Of a DNA stretch of 64,000 bases, positions 29,301 through 41,300 are shown piece after piece. A program made the position numbers and the translations under genes. Source of the stretch: Callaeas wilsoni (lineage: Eukaryota; Chordata; Aves; Passeriformes; Callaeidae); contig VWPU01002093.1 of NCBI GenBank assembly GCA_013398955.1, positions 372,001-436,000 of the forward strand, in the 5' to 3' direction. The notes beneath the pieces are model-generated. The model did not search any database. It saw only the letters and a list, made by a program, of their open reading frames with translations, and was not told where the DNA came from. Position 1 is the first letter of the stretch. Every line of letters begins with the position of its first letter.

Positions 29301-32300
29301 TACTATGTGATTTCCTCACAAAAATTTTCCCATTCTTCAACTACCAAGATACACTAGCGGAGATTACATGGAGACCCACACACAAAGAAGTTAAATACAA
29401 AAAAATACACTACACCTTGCTGTAAAGTAGGAAACAGCTGATATCCATTAGCAAAATCCTAAGGAATAAAATTTTACATCCTGTTTTTAGTTTTGCCTAA
29501 TTGGGGAATGGATGGTAGTCACAGAGTTGCTTCTCCTGCAACTAGAGAAAAACAACAATGACCTTTCTGATAAAATGCTAGGGATGTTTTTCCAGGATTT
29601 AATCCTTGACATAAATGTTCAATGCCGGGGTGTTTGAAACAACAAATAAATGTATTTCACACAATTCTGGAATCACCGATACAAGAAAAGAGTCACAGAT
29701 GCAAATAGAAAATTAAAAAGCTACAGAACTCCCCACCCATGCTGCTTAAATAACCCAAAGATGTTCATAAGCATTCTGTAGTTTCCACGGGGAAAAGCAG
29801 GCTCTAACCTTACGTGCCCCATCCTCCAGCTCGTCCTGGGGCAAATCAGGGTTGCGCTCAACCTGAAGATTCCAGCGGTCCAGCTGGACAATGGTCCCAT
29901 CTTCTACATGGCACAGGATCTTAGACACTGGCTCATCTGTGTAACCCTGACAGCAGAGCGACCAGAGTATCAGCCACAGATGGTGAAAACAAATCAAGTT
30001 ACTCACCAGTTACCTGACAGACCTCCCTCCTTTCACACATGCCTAAGACCCTCGATAAATTTTTGATCAAGCATTTTAACAAGCTGCTATTGACGTGCAC
30101 AAGTCTAGGGCAGGCAAAGTAAGGCCGCAAGGAGAGGAATTCAAGGTATATTTGCCTTTCCTGGAATAAGCCAAGTGCTGTAGTAAAGGATAAACAAAGA
30201 GAAAGTTTAAATTATGCTTAAATTAGAAGCCTGTTTACTGTTCCTGTTACTTGGCCTGAAATACCAGATACATCTATGTACACTTTTATTGCAACAACAT
30301 CATTAGTAATTCAAAATTCCAGACTGCAAATTGAAGCAAACCGTTCTGCCAGAGTGAAGCAGACCTTGGACACAGCCCTGCCTGCTGTTTCAGCCAAAAG
30401 GAAGTTCCACCCCACACAACTAAATCTGAGCAGCAAGCTGAGAACCCCCACGTAAGGGTACCCCAGCCAGTCCTTACCCCACCCCAGTTGAGGGTGCGAG
30501 CAAGGTCGTTCCCAGTGCCAAGTGGAAGGACAGCCACAGGAGGTGGGGGGCTGAGCTGCAGCTCGTCGAGGATGGACAGGATCCAGCCCACCTATAAAAA
30601 GGGAAATTAAGAGAACTGTCAGAAATATTAAAAGGAAAAAGACATATTTTGATCATATCATATTCTTTTTCACAGAGAAGGTCAAGTAAAAGAAATTTAA
30701 AAATGAATGAAGAATAATATGGACAATTCAAAGTAATTTTTCTTTTTTAAAATTACCATTATGTCAAAAGAAATGAAACCTTTGGCAACAGCTATGAAAG
30801 AAAATGAGAGACACATTAAAACAGTATGGTGTCTCAGAACCTGTCCTGCCAAGCATGAACTTGCTCACAAGTCTCCCTTTCCCACAGAAGAGATCTTAGT
30901 GTTGAATTGTTTCACTCAGCACAAGGCATTATATCTATATACATACAATATATAGATATACACACACATACACATCTAATAGAAGAATAAAAGACTAGTC
31001 TAAAAGACAGACTAAGGCTCAGGGTTGAAGGCTTTGGATTGGAAAAATGCATCTGTCTCTTTTGTATCCTAAGCTATTTGTTATTTCAGAGAGCTATTTC
31101 TCCTATCTTTCTTCTGGACTACATAAAACTTTCAACTAGAAATCTAGCCAGAAGGAACAAATTACTGTAAATTATTTTGTTTTCATTAAATGGTAATTTT
31201 CAAAGTCGAGAAAGAATGGTTGCTAAAGATGTTATCTAACTGTTGATGACTGAAATTCTTGCTAGAAAAACAAAGGACTCTTTCTTAAACTACTTCTCAT
31301 TTTAAAAAAAATATTGTGAAGAACCTGTGCTGCATTTTTAGATAAAGAATTAATATAAAGTTAACAGTAGATCTTTTTTCCTGTTGCCAGTTTTCAAAAA
31401 TGCAGTTTCTACTGGAAATGTGAGCTTTTAAACAGGACAGAAGACCAAAATCCTGACTACAGCTGGACTGAATTTTTCTTTCCCCAACTAATATTACTGT
31501 GGTTTCAAATAGATTCTCAATCCAAACCAGGATAGCACTGGAGCTTCACAAAAGGCACCGAGCATAACACAGGCATCGGGAAAAATAGCTGGAGTTTCAA
31601 GGACTGCAGAGGGTGTGGCCTGATAAATACAGAAATCACCATGATATTTAGTATTCTAGGGTATTTCTTTCTCCAAGACTCTTAAAAAATAAATTTCATT
31701 TTGCACAAATGGCATTTATCAGACAGCTATTTATCATAACCAATTGTCCAATTATTAAAGCATTCATCTGGGATGTGCTCCCCTATTCGAGTTCATTGTC
31801 TGACAACAGCCATCTCAAGTACTTACAGCTCTCATGACCTTGGATGCCACCAAAAATACTGAGGTCTTTTAAAGGGATTTTCAGAGGTAAGTAATCCTCT
31901 CTCTTTCAAAATGTCTATACTTCTGCACTGATAACAGGAGACAGAATAAAAAGTCAAGATAACATCAGTAGGGCCAGGACTTCTTAAAGAGTCCGTTGTC
32001 ATTGCCTCTGACTTAATCCACACATCTGTGCCTCAGCCTCTCACTGCTACAGGTAACATCACAGTACCCACCACTTCTGTAAATGCTTTTAACTGATGAA
32101 CGGAAACTTCCAATTACTGATTTATAAGCACAACACTGCTATTAAACACGAGGTCACTTCTAAACATGGTACATTAGTTGCACAATCCAGGATGACACAG
32201 GCTATCATTTCCCTGTAAACAGAACGCTCCTGACTGCTCTGGAAGCAAAGCTTTCCACTTCTGCCCTGAAGTGATGATGGAAAAGTTACAATAAGTTCTG

Positions 32301-35300
32301 ATTCACCTCAATAATGAGAGGTAACATCTGGTCTCATTGCATATTCATTAAGTCCGTTTGAGCCAGATTTTTCATTTCTAGATGTAATGGCTTTGGGAAT
32401 AACTAGATATTAATTTGTTTCAAACTGAGCAGCAGCAAAGGTAATACTGGAGTGCTGCTCATACTAATGAGAAGGTGCTGCCACCTCTCGCTTGCACAGT
32501 TCAGCAAAGGGAAATAGGATGGTCCCACTCAATGTAGTTGTATCCTTTTCTCTTTTAATATCTTCATGATTAATTTCTTTTTTCCCCTTATGAAAACACT
32601 GGCTTCCTCAGATGGGAAAGAAAACATATGGAAACACTTTTTCTCAGCTTATGTCTCCTGCTAAAGCAATGCCTCACATGTTTCTTAAGGCAAGTTCATC
32701 ATTCAGCAATAGTCATGTCTTACTTTCCCGTATACCAACAAGACAGTAGATCTTGTCACTGATTTTTTCTTCATTCTTGCAGAGGAAGCATTGATATTAA
32801 TAACCCTACTGCAGGGGTTTTAAAAGAACCCACAGAAGCTGGAAAAATTCCCCCAGAAATTCAAGCCGAGATGAATGAAGAGAGGGGATTCAGCTCTTTA
32901 CAAAATAAACCAACCACCTCTCCATGCCCTAAACATCCACATAGATCTGTTCTGTCCAATCGCTGCATCTTGTGAGTAGTAATGCATTTCCCTTACCACA
33001 CTTACTGTTAAAATTGCCATCAAATGCATGTTGGGGAACTGAGCCCCCTTGAGATTAAAGGTCAGTTTTTCAACTGTATTTAGCGCTCAGTGGCACAGAC
33101 TGAGATTTAAAATATTTTCAAGTACTGGAAATAGAATGCAGTTATAGTAACTCCATTACCACTCATGACCTTTAGAACCTGAGCTGCAGAGTTTCTCTCC
33201 AAATCAAGGTGCCCAAATCCTTTAAAGACCTGACCCCATTCACTTACCCAAGAACACAGAAATTCTGTCGTAAAGAAAAGTACTGAAAACCTGGATCTGC
33301 CCGGATCTAGCAGGAAGGAGCAGAAATTCAGATTTAATGGCTCCCAGACAGCAGCTTAACCTTCTAGACCCTCAGATCTAATGTAAATAGTGAGAGGAGA
33401 CCAGCAAAGTTAGTCTTTATCTCTTTAAAGCTGTACGAAATCTTTATGCATAAAGGAAAGAGGGCTTTGGACATGAGAATCTGGCCCCATACCTATACAG
33501 GCAAGGCCACACAGAAAATTGAAAAACAAATATTAGATTTCACAAGCGTAAGGTATGTTATCTCTCTCTGCCTCTGCAGGCAGTATGAGGTGGGAAACCC
33601 ACCTCTGTGAGGAGTTTATTCACTTGCCAAAGACCATGGGACTGCCAGGTCCCTGCCACCTACCGTCCCATCCCCACCACATGCCAGGATCCTCAGGTTT
33701 GGCACTTTTCTGTACAGCTCCAGCCTGCCCAGGGAGGGAAAGGGGGAAAAAAGGAAAAAAAAAAGTCAGAACGGTAATGCAGACATTTTTTATGCATTTT
33801 GTAGAGTGACAGTGGAACCACCCACCACTTACTGCATTTTCAAATACTCATTACTAAGAATATGAGTGGAGGTGGAAATGCAAAACCACTAGGATGTGAA
33901 ATGGGGCCTTTCTCCATGTTAGGCAGCACCTCCTGACAAGTGTTTGATCAGTTTAGCATCTTCCCAGATTTTCATATTCCCTCTAGAGGGGTCAAAATCT
34001 TTCATTTTTCTCTTACCTTAAAGCAAACAAATTTAAACATTGAGGTTTTAAAACAATATTTAATGTTCTTCATCATGACTTCTTGAGCTACCATTTCTCA
34101 GTCTTGTATAATGTGACAGCTTCTTCAACTAGTGACTGTATTTTAACACCACAGAAGGCAAGAATATGTAATAGAGTTCTTTCTCTGAATATGTGATCTA
34201 AATATCAACAGGCCAGACCAAAAAAAGGAACCTTTGAAGTCCTGCTCTTTCAGTTTCATTCTTCAGAAAGCCATAATGAAATCTTTTCTAACAAAGGGAG
34301 GGACATTCACCTGTAGGGAGCTGAGTGACATGGGGACCTAACTCTTCTTTTCCCCATTTTACAGCTCTGAAAAATGTATGTCTAACTTAAAGCTTCTAAA
34401 CATCATGAGAGAACAGCACTGTAGGTGTTTCTGCAGGAAAATGAAAAGCTTGGGTGCCTTGAATAGGAAACACTTGGACTGTTCTTCTAGAGGAAAATAT
34501 TTGATTTTACATTATTACTGTAAAATATTCACAGTAATAATATTTACAAAAACATACAAGACATATTTACGAATTGCGAAAGTAGTTCTGAACAGATGGT
34601 TAAGCAGTAATACAGCAGGATGGTTTCTTAACCCTCGGCAGCAAGAATCAGCCCTTTAGAGAGGGGTCCTCCCTCCCTTAGAAGAGGCTTGCACTTTGAT
34701 TATTGTCTGGATGAGCTGAGTTAGTTCCTCAGCGAGCAGGGACAGTTGCACAGCGCTGACACGTGGCAGTCTGGAGGCAGCCCGACCCCTCTGGGATGCT
34801 CATTCTTTAGGGAATGCTCAGGCATTGAGATCCCCAGCGAGCCTTGGAGCCATCTGGACTGGCTCTGTCTGGACACAGGGGCAGCTCCTGACCCCTTCTC
34901 ACAAAAGCCACCACTGCAGCCCTTCCCCTTGCTATCAAAACCTGGGTATGTCAGCCTCACACGGTCACTAATGGAGCCAAGCTAGATCTTTTCCTGCTTC
35001 CCTGACCAGATAAGAAATAGGATGCACAGCGATGAAGGCTCGAGTACTTACGCATCTCTTGGCCCTTCCTGAGAGAGATCAAAGACCTGGCGTGGATTCA
35101 AATACCACATAAACATTTGGAGAACCTTGGTGCCCTGGCAAGAGAGGAAAATGAAAGGAAGGGAAATTATGAGCAGTTTAATGATTGTTACAAATAATAG
35201 TGTGCGTTATTCGCTATATTTGAACTGCTTTTCTTTTTTCTGTGCTTTATAATGCAAACATAAAACAAGAAAGTGGCGTAGCAAATGACTGCTCTGTAGA

Positions 35301-38300
35301 ATAGCAGCCCACCAATCTGGACAAGGTGCACATGCAGGCATATAGACTAATTTCAACAATACAGATCACTAAAGGTTCATAAGAACAGGCATTTGGGGTC
35401 AGACCAAATGTTCATCTCCCACAGCAACCTGTTCTCCTGCCTCTCACCACCTGCAACAAGAAGAAACCTCTGTTATCCCACCTCACCCTCAGCTATCCAT
35501 GACAGCAAGAAGTTAAACAAGATTGTAGGCAAAGCCTCCATCACATTGAACAGTGTCCTGCCCAGTGTCCAAGCAAAGACAGTGCTCTGGCCTCCACCAT
35601 CACCACGATGATCATTCGTAATTGTAACCTCTACCATCTAATGAAGCAGGAGTCAAGGACTTTGTGGGGTACAGCTGCCCCAATAGTCCCTCACTCGGTG
35701 CAGTGTGGCCAGCCCATCACCTAAAGGTACAATTTCTGTTTTCTCAAACTCTGGGGTTCATATTCCCACTCAAATTCCTTCCTTCACATTCTGCCCAGAC
35801 ACAAAGCGACAGGATCTCTTACTAGCAGCAGAGAGCTAAGACCTCTATGGGGTGAGCTTGTATTCTAATTCAAGAATGCCTTTAAGACATGGCCTGAGGG
35901 TACACATCAGGAATTTTCCATAGGTCTCCCTTCTGAGGGATGGCTCTTCTGCCTGACACCTTCCCTGAAGTGAAGAACCAAGAATAGCAGTCTTAGTACC
36001 TAGGAAAAGGTATAAGAAGAGAGAAAATAAATGTGATTTTTGCCATAAGTATTCTTCCAGTCTCAGCTGTGTGCAGTTCATAGAACTCTTGAACCAGAGG
36101 GAGGTACAGGATTTCAGTAATCTTGAGGGTTTTCACTTCCAGATATCTCCTTAGCCTGTATAAATGTTTAACACCCACAACATCCTATAGCAAGGAGTTT
36201 TTCAGTTGAACTACAGACTGTGAGAAGAACCAGCTTTTTCCTTTTATTTTGGATCAGTCTAAACAGTTTCATTTGATATCCTCCCTAATTCTTCTAAAAG
36301 AGGAGAAAATGAGCAGTGCCTATGCTACTCTCCATGATCTATAGGCCTCTGTTGTATCTTACATCAATCTTTTCTATTACAAGGCCCTGTTTATAAAAAG
36401 GCACTCGGATTCTTTAATATTCAAAAAGTGGCAGAACCTGGAAAATATTCAGTTGGGTAAGTATTCATTCCAAGAATCCTAAGGAAGAAGTCTGCTGCAT
36501 TTTAGTCACTGAAACTTGGTCTCTATGGTGCAGTACAAGACCACTAATGATTTTTTTAGATGCCATAGGAATATGTCATTTCACATTCAGTAACTTCAAC
36601 AGCCTCTCCTAGCAAAGCTCACCTTCACCGGAAACCTAAATTTTCTGTGGAAAGATGAAATCTTCTGAAAACCTCCAAACTACCATTTTAGATTCCTTTC
36701 AAGAACCTGAAGATAGGAGTACAATCACTCAAATACTCAAGTATCCATTCCAGTCATCCAACTCCACTGAAGCAGAAAGGCCATTCCACAGCAAGCCCTT
36801 CTTCTGAGGGCTGCAGTTCAAGCATAGAGCCCTTCCTATCTGACTGGCCAAGAACTAGTCTTATTTGCAGAAAACCTTGCTGTTAAACTTAAACTTTGCG
36901 ATCCAGACTTAGCTAATACCCTTACCTGATTCCCTCCACTTTTTGGATTGACAAAAACCAGCAGTGGCTTCATGAGTGGAGAGGAGATAGGCTTTATCAC
37001 AAAAGGCCGGCCTTTGTTATCCTGAGAAACAGAAGCAAGAAACAGCTTTAGTACAAGCAATGCATGTTTCCCTGGCACAACACACACAGAAGACCCAGCC
37101 TAGCTCTGACAAAACTACCTCAGGCACCAGAAGTAGTACAGTCATGTCAATGTGGTGTCCAGCTGAGAGCAATTTATCCTGAGACCACAGAATAAAATAA
37201 GAGGGAGAAAATATCATCTCAGGGTAGCACACAACCATTTCAAAATTCTTTCAAGATTATTTCTGACCCTATTCCCTGCAATTATTCACACAACACTAAT
37301 AATGTGTCAGATACAGTGTTAGTTCTAATACAAACAGTTTTTCCAAAGGAAAATAGAATGAGATAAGCTACTTATTCCATTAATTCCCTCTAACAGACAA
37401 GTTGCATAAGCACTTATTTGCAGATAATCTGCTCTCAAATTCTTGGCCTTGCTGCCTTCCCAGCTTTGAACAAATGCCACAGATCCAACATGACTTATCA
37501 ATGAGAAAACTCTCTCCCTACTCCCTACAGGACACTCAAGAGCCCAGTAATGAGGGCACTGTCCTGGGCTCTTACAGACACAAATTCCAGTTTCTGGTCT
37601 GCAGTTCTCCCACTGTGCAAGAAAGGACTTGAAGCAGAGAGTCCTGGCTATGCAGGGGTGAGTCTCCCTTCCACCTCTCCCATGAGGCTGTTTGTCTATA
37701 TAATTAATCCACTAAGAAGTATCTGGAAGCCAGGTCTTCTGTAAGACACATGGTAAATCAAACCAATAGGTCAATAATCTGTTTTCTCTCTCTGTGGTCC
37801 AATTTTTATGCGAGATCCCCCGAAGAAGACATCCTCAAACCGGACCACAGCCTTGCATCAGTGCACTCACCATGGATTTCACAACCTCGGTTTCACACCC
37901 CTGTTCTGCTTAGTGGAAAAAAAGGGTGTGAGCTGAGTCTCTTACATCCCAAGGGAACAATTTTTCATTAGGGTGCTGGTCCTTCTGGAGTCTGCTACGT
38001 TGTTTCTTGAAAAAAATCAACTCAGAAAATAAAACTTCTCGTACAAATTTTATCTCTTCTAACAACAAATTCAATAGCATGGAATTTCCCAGGGGAAAAA
38101 TATATTAAACACTTAAGTGAAAAAAAAAGGAAAAAAAGGCCTAAAAACTTTTAAGTCTGTGTTTAGACATTTAAACAAAAGGAGCATGATTTCCAAAGCA
38201 CTTGAATACCTACTTCATTTCCTCTTTTGCTGGTTTTTCTTTTAAATGACGTTCTCTTCTTTCGTCGTGTTGAAGTCTTTAAGGAGTTCTACATCAAAAG

Positions 38301-41300
38301 AAAAAAGAATACATGAAAAGCAAAACAAAATTTAGAAGACAGGCCCAGACAGAGCCCCTTTACGAAGCTCTTCCATGCATGTCCACTTGGAGAATGATAA
38401 GAGTATCTGGCACATGCTCGAGATTTAAATTACATGCGCTGCATGCTTTACACTTCCACACCACCGTTTATGGAGAAAGCCACACACGGAGACCAGACTG
38501 GTGCTTTGGAACCGGAAACTTTCCCACGCTGTGAGGGGGAAAAAAGATCAGATGCTCCCATAGACTCACATAACACCACATGTTGTACCTGCCAACCCTC
38601 CCAATAGGGGTAGGAGACGCCCGTTTCCCCTTCGGGGCTCCAGTCTCCTGCCCAATCAGGCTCGTCTCCTGGTACGGAGACCACCTGCATAAAGATGTAA
38701 TAAAAAAACATGATAAATAAGATATTTTTCATGTTTTTTTGTTTGCTTTTTTTTTTTTATTTTTAAGGAAAGAAAACAACAAGTTTTAGCTCTGGCAACC
38801 ATTATGACTCAACATAACGTAGGCCACCATGGCATATGATGCTGGCACTGTAGAGTCAGTTCCAGCCTGTTAAGAAACTTGTGTAATCATCTGCTAAGGA
38901 ACAAACTGAATTGTTAATTTTTAAGGATTTAAGTAAAGAAGGTGTTTGTGGGGTGATTTTCTGTTGTGTTATTAAATAACAGTATCACTTAACTACATAG
39001 GAAAAAATCATACAAGTGCTTGCATTTTTGCAGAACCTATTCAAATAGAACTTATGTTGACTCCAGGCAGATGACAGTCTGCTCAGTGATACGGAGCAAA
39101 AAGGTGTTCTGGTATGATAGGAACAGTCCAAAAAAGGGAGTTTTATTGCCTTTCCTTATTTATTTTAATTGAGTAATTGAAGTTATACCTGCAGGAAACC
39201 CTAACCATTTCCATAATTGAAATTTTGTCTTATGGGAAATACTCCAAATATTTCTGCAGTATTTCAACTTCTAGTCTAACCGTCACCAGGAAATAAAATA
39301 GTATGAGGAATTAGAAGAAAGTTCATTGACTTTTTTTTTCCTCCTGGCCGTAAGAGGAAAAGCAAGATTCACTCGACTCATCTGAAATTTCATTTCTGTC
39401 CTGACCTTGACCAGAAGTGTACCGCTAATGAAAGTCAACAAGCAGAGATCATCAAATCTGTAAAAACTGATGTGTATTCTTAATCCTGCTCGCCATCCAA
39501 AATCAACAGGAATAGCTACTAGCTTTGGTTTAATACACATCAACCACTTTCAGAACTTCAAGACTTGAGTGTGACACATCAGATACACAAGTTAATGCTT
39601 CCACATCCCTGAGAAGAAAAACAATCAACTATTTAACTGAAATACCTAAAGGCATCGTCCTTTATCACCTAGACCAAGAGAAGGCTGCTGTAGAGCATAA
39701 GGTTCCAAGCTCTCAACATCCCTGGAGAAGGAAATATTCATGCCTTATTGCTTACCAAAAATCAACTGATGACAAGACAGCAATGCAGAGCAATTTCAGG
39801 AATTTGCCCTTTTAGACCATATTTTGAGAAACCACCTAAAGAAGTGTTCATACTTTTCCCTACTCTGGGACAAAGTGATCTTGAAAGCTTGATAAACCAT
39901 AAAGACTGCACTGACTACCAAGTGCATCAGCAGTCCCATCTGCAGGGTCTTGCATTGCCCTACCTCTGCAGTCACATTGACTGTAGGCAAAAGTCTTGAT
40001 GTCAACAGAAAGTCATTGGGGCATTGCATTCAAAGCTGCCTCCCATGGGAGCCTTAGCCTAGTTCCTCAGGCATTGTCTGAAGGGTTCTCCCTGGACTGG
40101 GGCAAAACACAGGACAGAGAGAGGAGATCTAGTCTCTCTGCAGTCTTGTTAGCAGTCTGCTGAAAGCTCACATGCATACCAAGGGTAAAGACAGTTCAGT
40201 AAAACCCTGACCAATTATAAAAGAAATATTCAAAAATGTTTAAATGTAGTTGTCATTAAACCCCAATATGATGTACCTAACAGTGGGGTGGGAAAAGGCA
40301 TACAGCTATATTAAAGAAACAGTTTAAGTCTAAGCCTCCATCCATGATTATAACCGTTTTCATTTCCATTGTCAAAAAGGCACTAAATGCTGCATCTCAA
40401 CAATGTTATTTCACCTCATTTTAAAAAATTTTTTAAACGTGTCTACACCTATAGTGTTAGCAGAACCTAAAGCTTTGCTACAGTAATTGCAAGCACATGT
40501 CCATAGCAGATGAACTGTAAAAAAGCTGCTCAAACATATGCAGGGGTTTTTTGCAAACATGCAGAAGAGTAACAGCCAAAGAGTATCAGCAGTCCTTGCA
40601 CACTGAAGTGAAGAAATGGATACGTAATACCTTGTTCACAGAACAAGGTAATGAATATTTTGTAAACATATAATGTTATCAGCAAGGCACCTAATAGCAA
40701 AGCATACCTTTAAATGGCCACCATAAGTAAATCCTAATCTGCCTCTAGAGAGGAAACCTCTCCTTTGTGGATGTCAGATTATCCATCTTCAAAAAGAGAT
40801 TTTTCATATTATTGAATGGTCAGTATAGTTCTCAGCAAGCTTAGGTAGATGAACAGAAGAATTGGAGTCCTTCTTGTATGGTGTAGGATGGTGCGAAGGC
40901 CATGGACTACCTCAGACAAATCCAGTGAAACCTTTCGACCTTTTCCTTTATGACATTTCATCCTCAGTTTTCAAAGGCTTTTAGCACACTGATTTTCAAA
41001 CTACTTAAACAATGAGCAGCATCTGGGAAGGTCAATCTTGACCACCTTTTGGTTGTCCACAAACCACTATCAGACAAGCCAGCTGCACTCAGTAATTAAA
41101 GAAAGAAAGAAATAAGCCCAGAAATACAAGTGTTCACTTGAACTAATTCACAGTCCTCAAAGGAGGAGAAGAAAACACCAAGTTTACTCACCTTGAACAG
41201 AAAAACCTTGGAATTTTACAGTTACTGCCTTTGTCTTCCCAAAGAGAAGACAGACTGAATCAGTAAACCTATCAGCCAGATCCTCCTTATCATCTACTTT

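Larger units (their letters stand above)
33725..35051 (-). other. DGKI intron, 1.3 kb
   Basis: Holds the 11-bp inverted repeat at 34511-34541 and the probable avian repeat at 34810-34955, about 100 nt downstream of the donor of the exon 35052-35134. Confidence 0.8.

Noticed and set aside
39283..39543. Minus-strand 86-codon frame considered as an exon
   Set aside because: Its possible acceptor (gcgagcag) lacks a pyrimidine tract.
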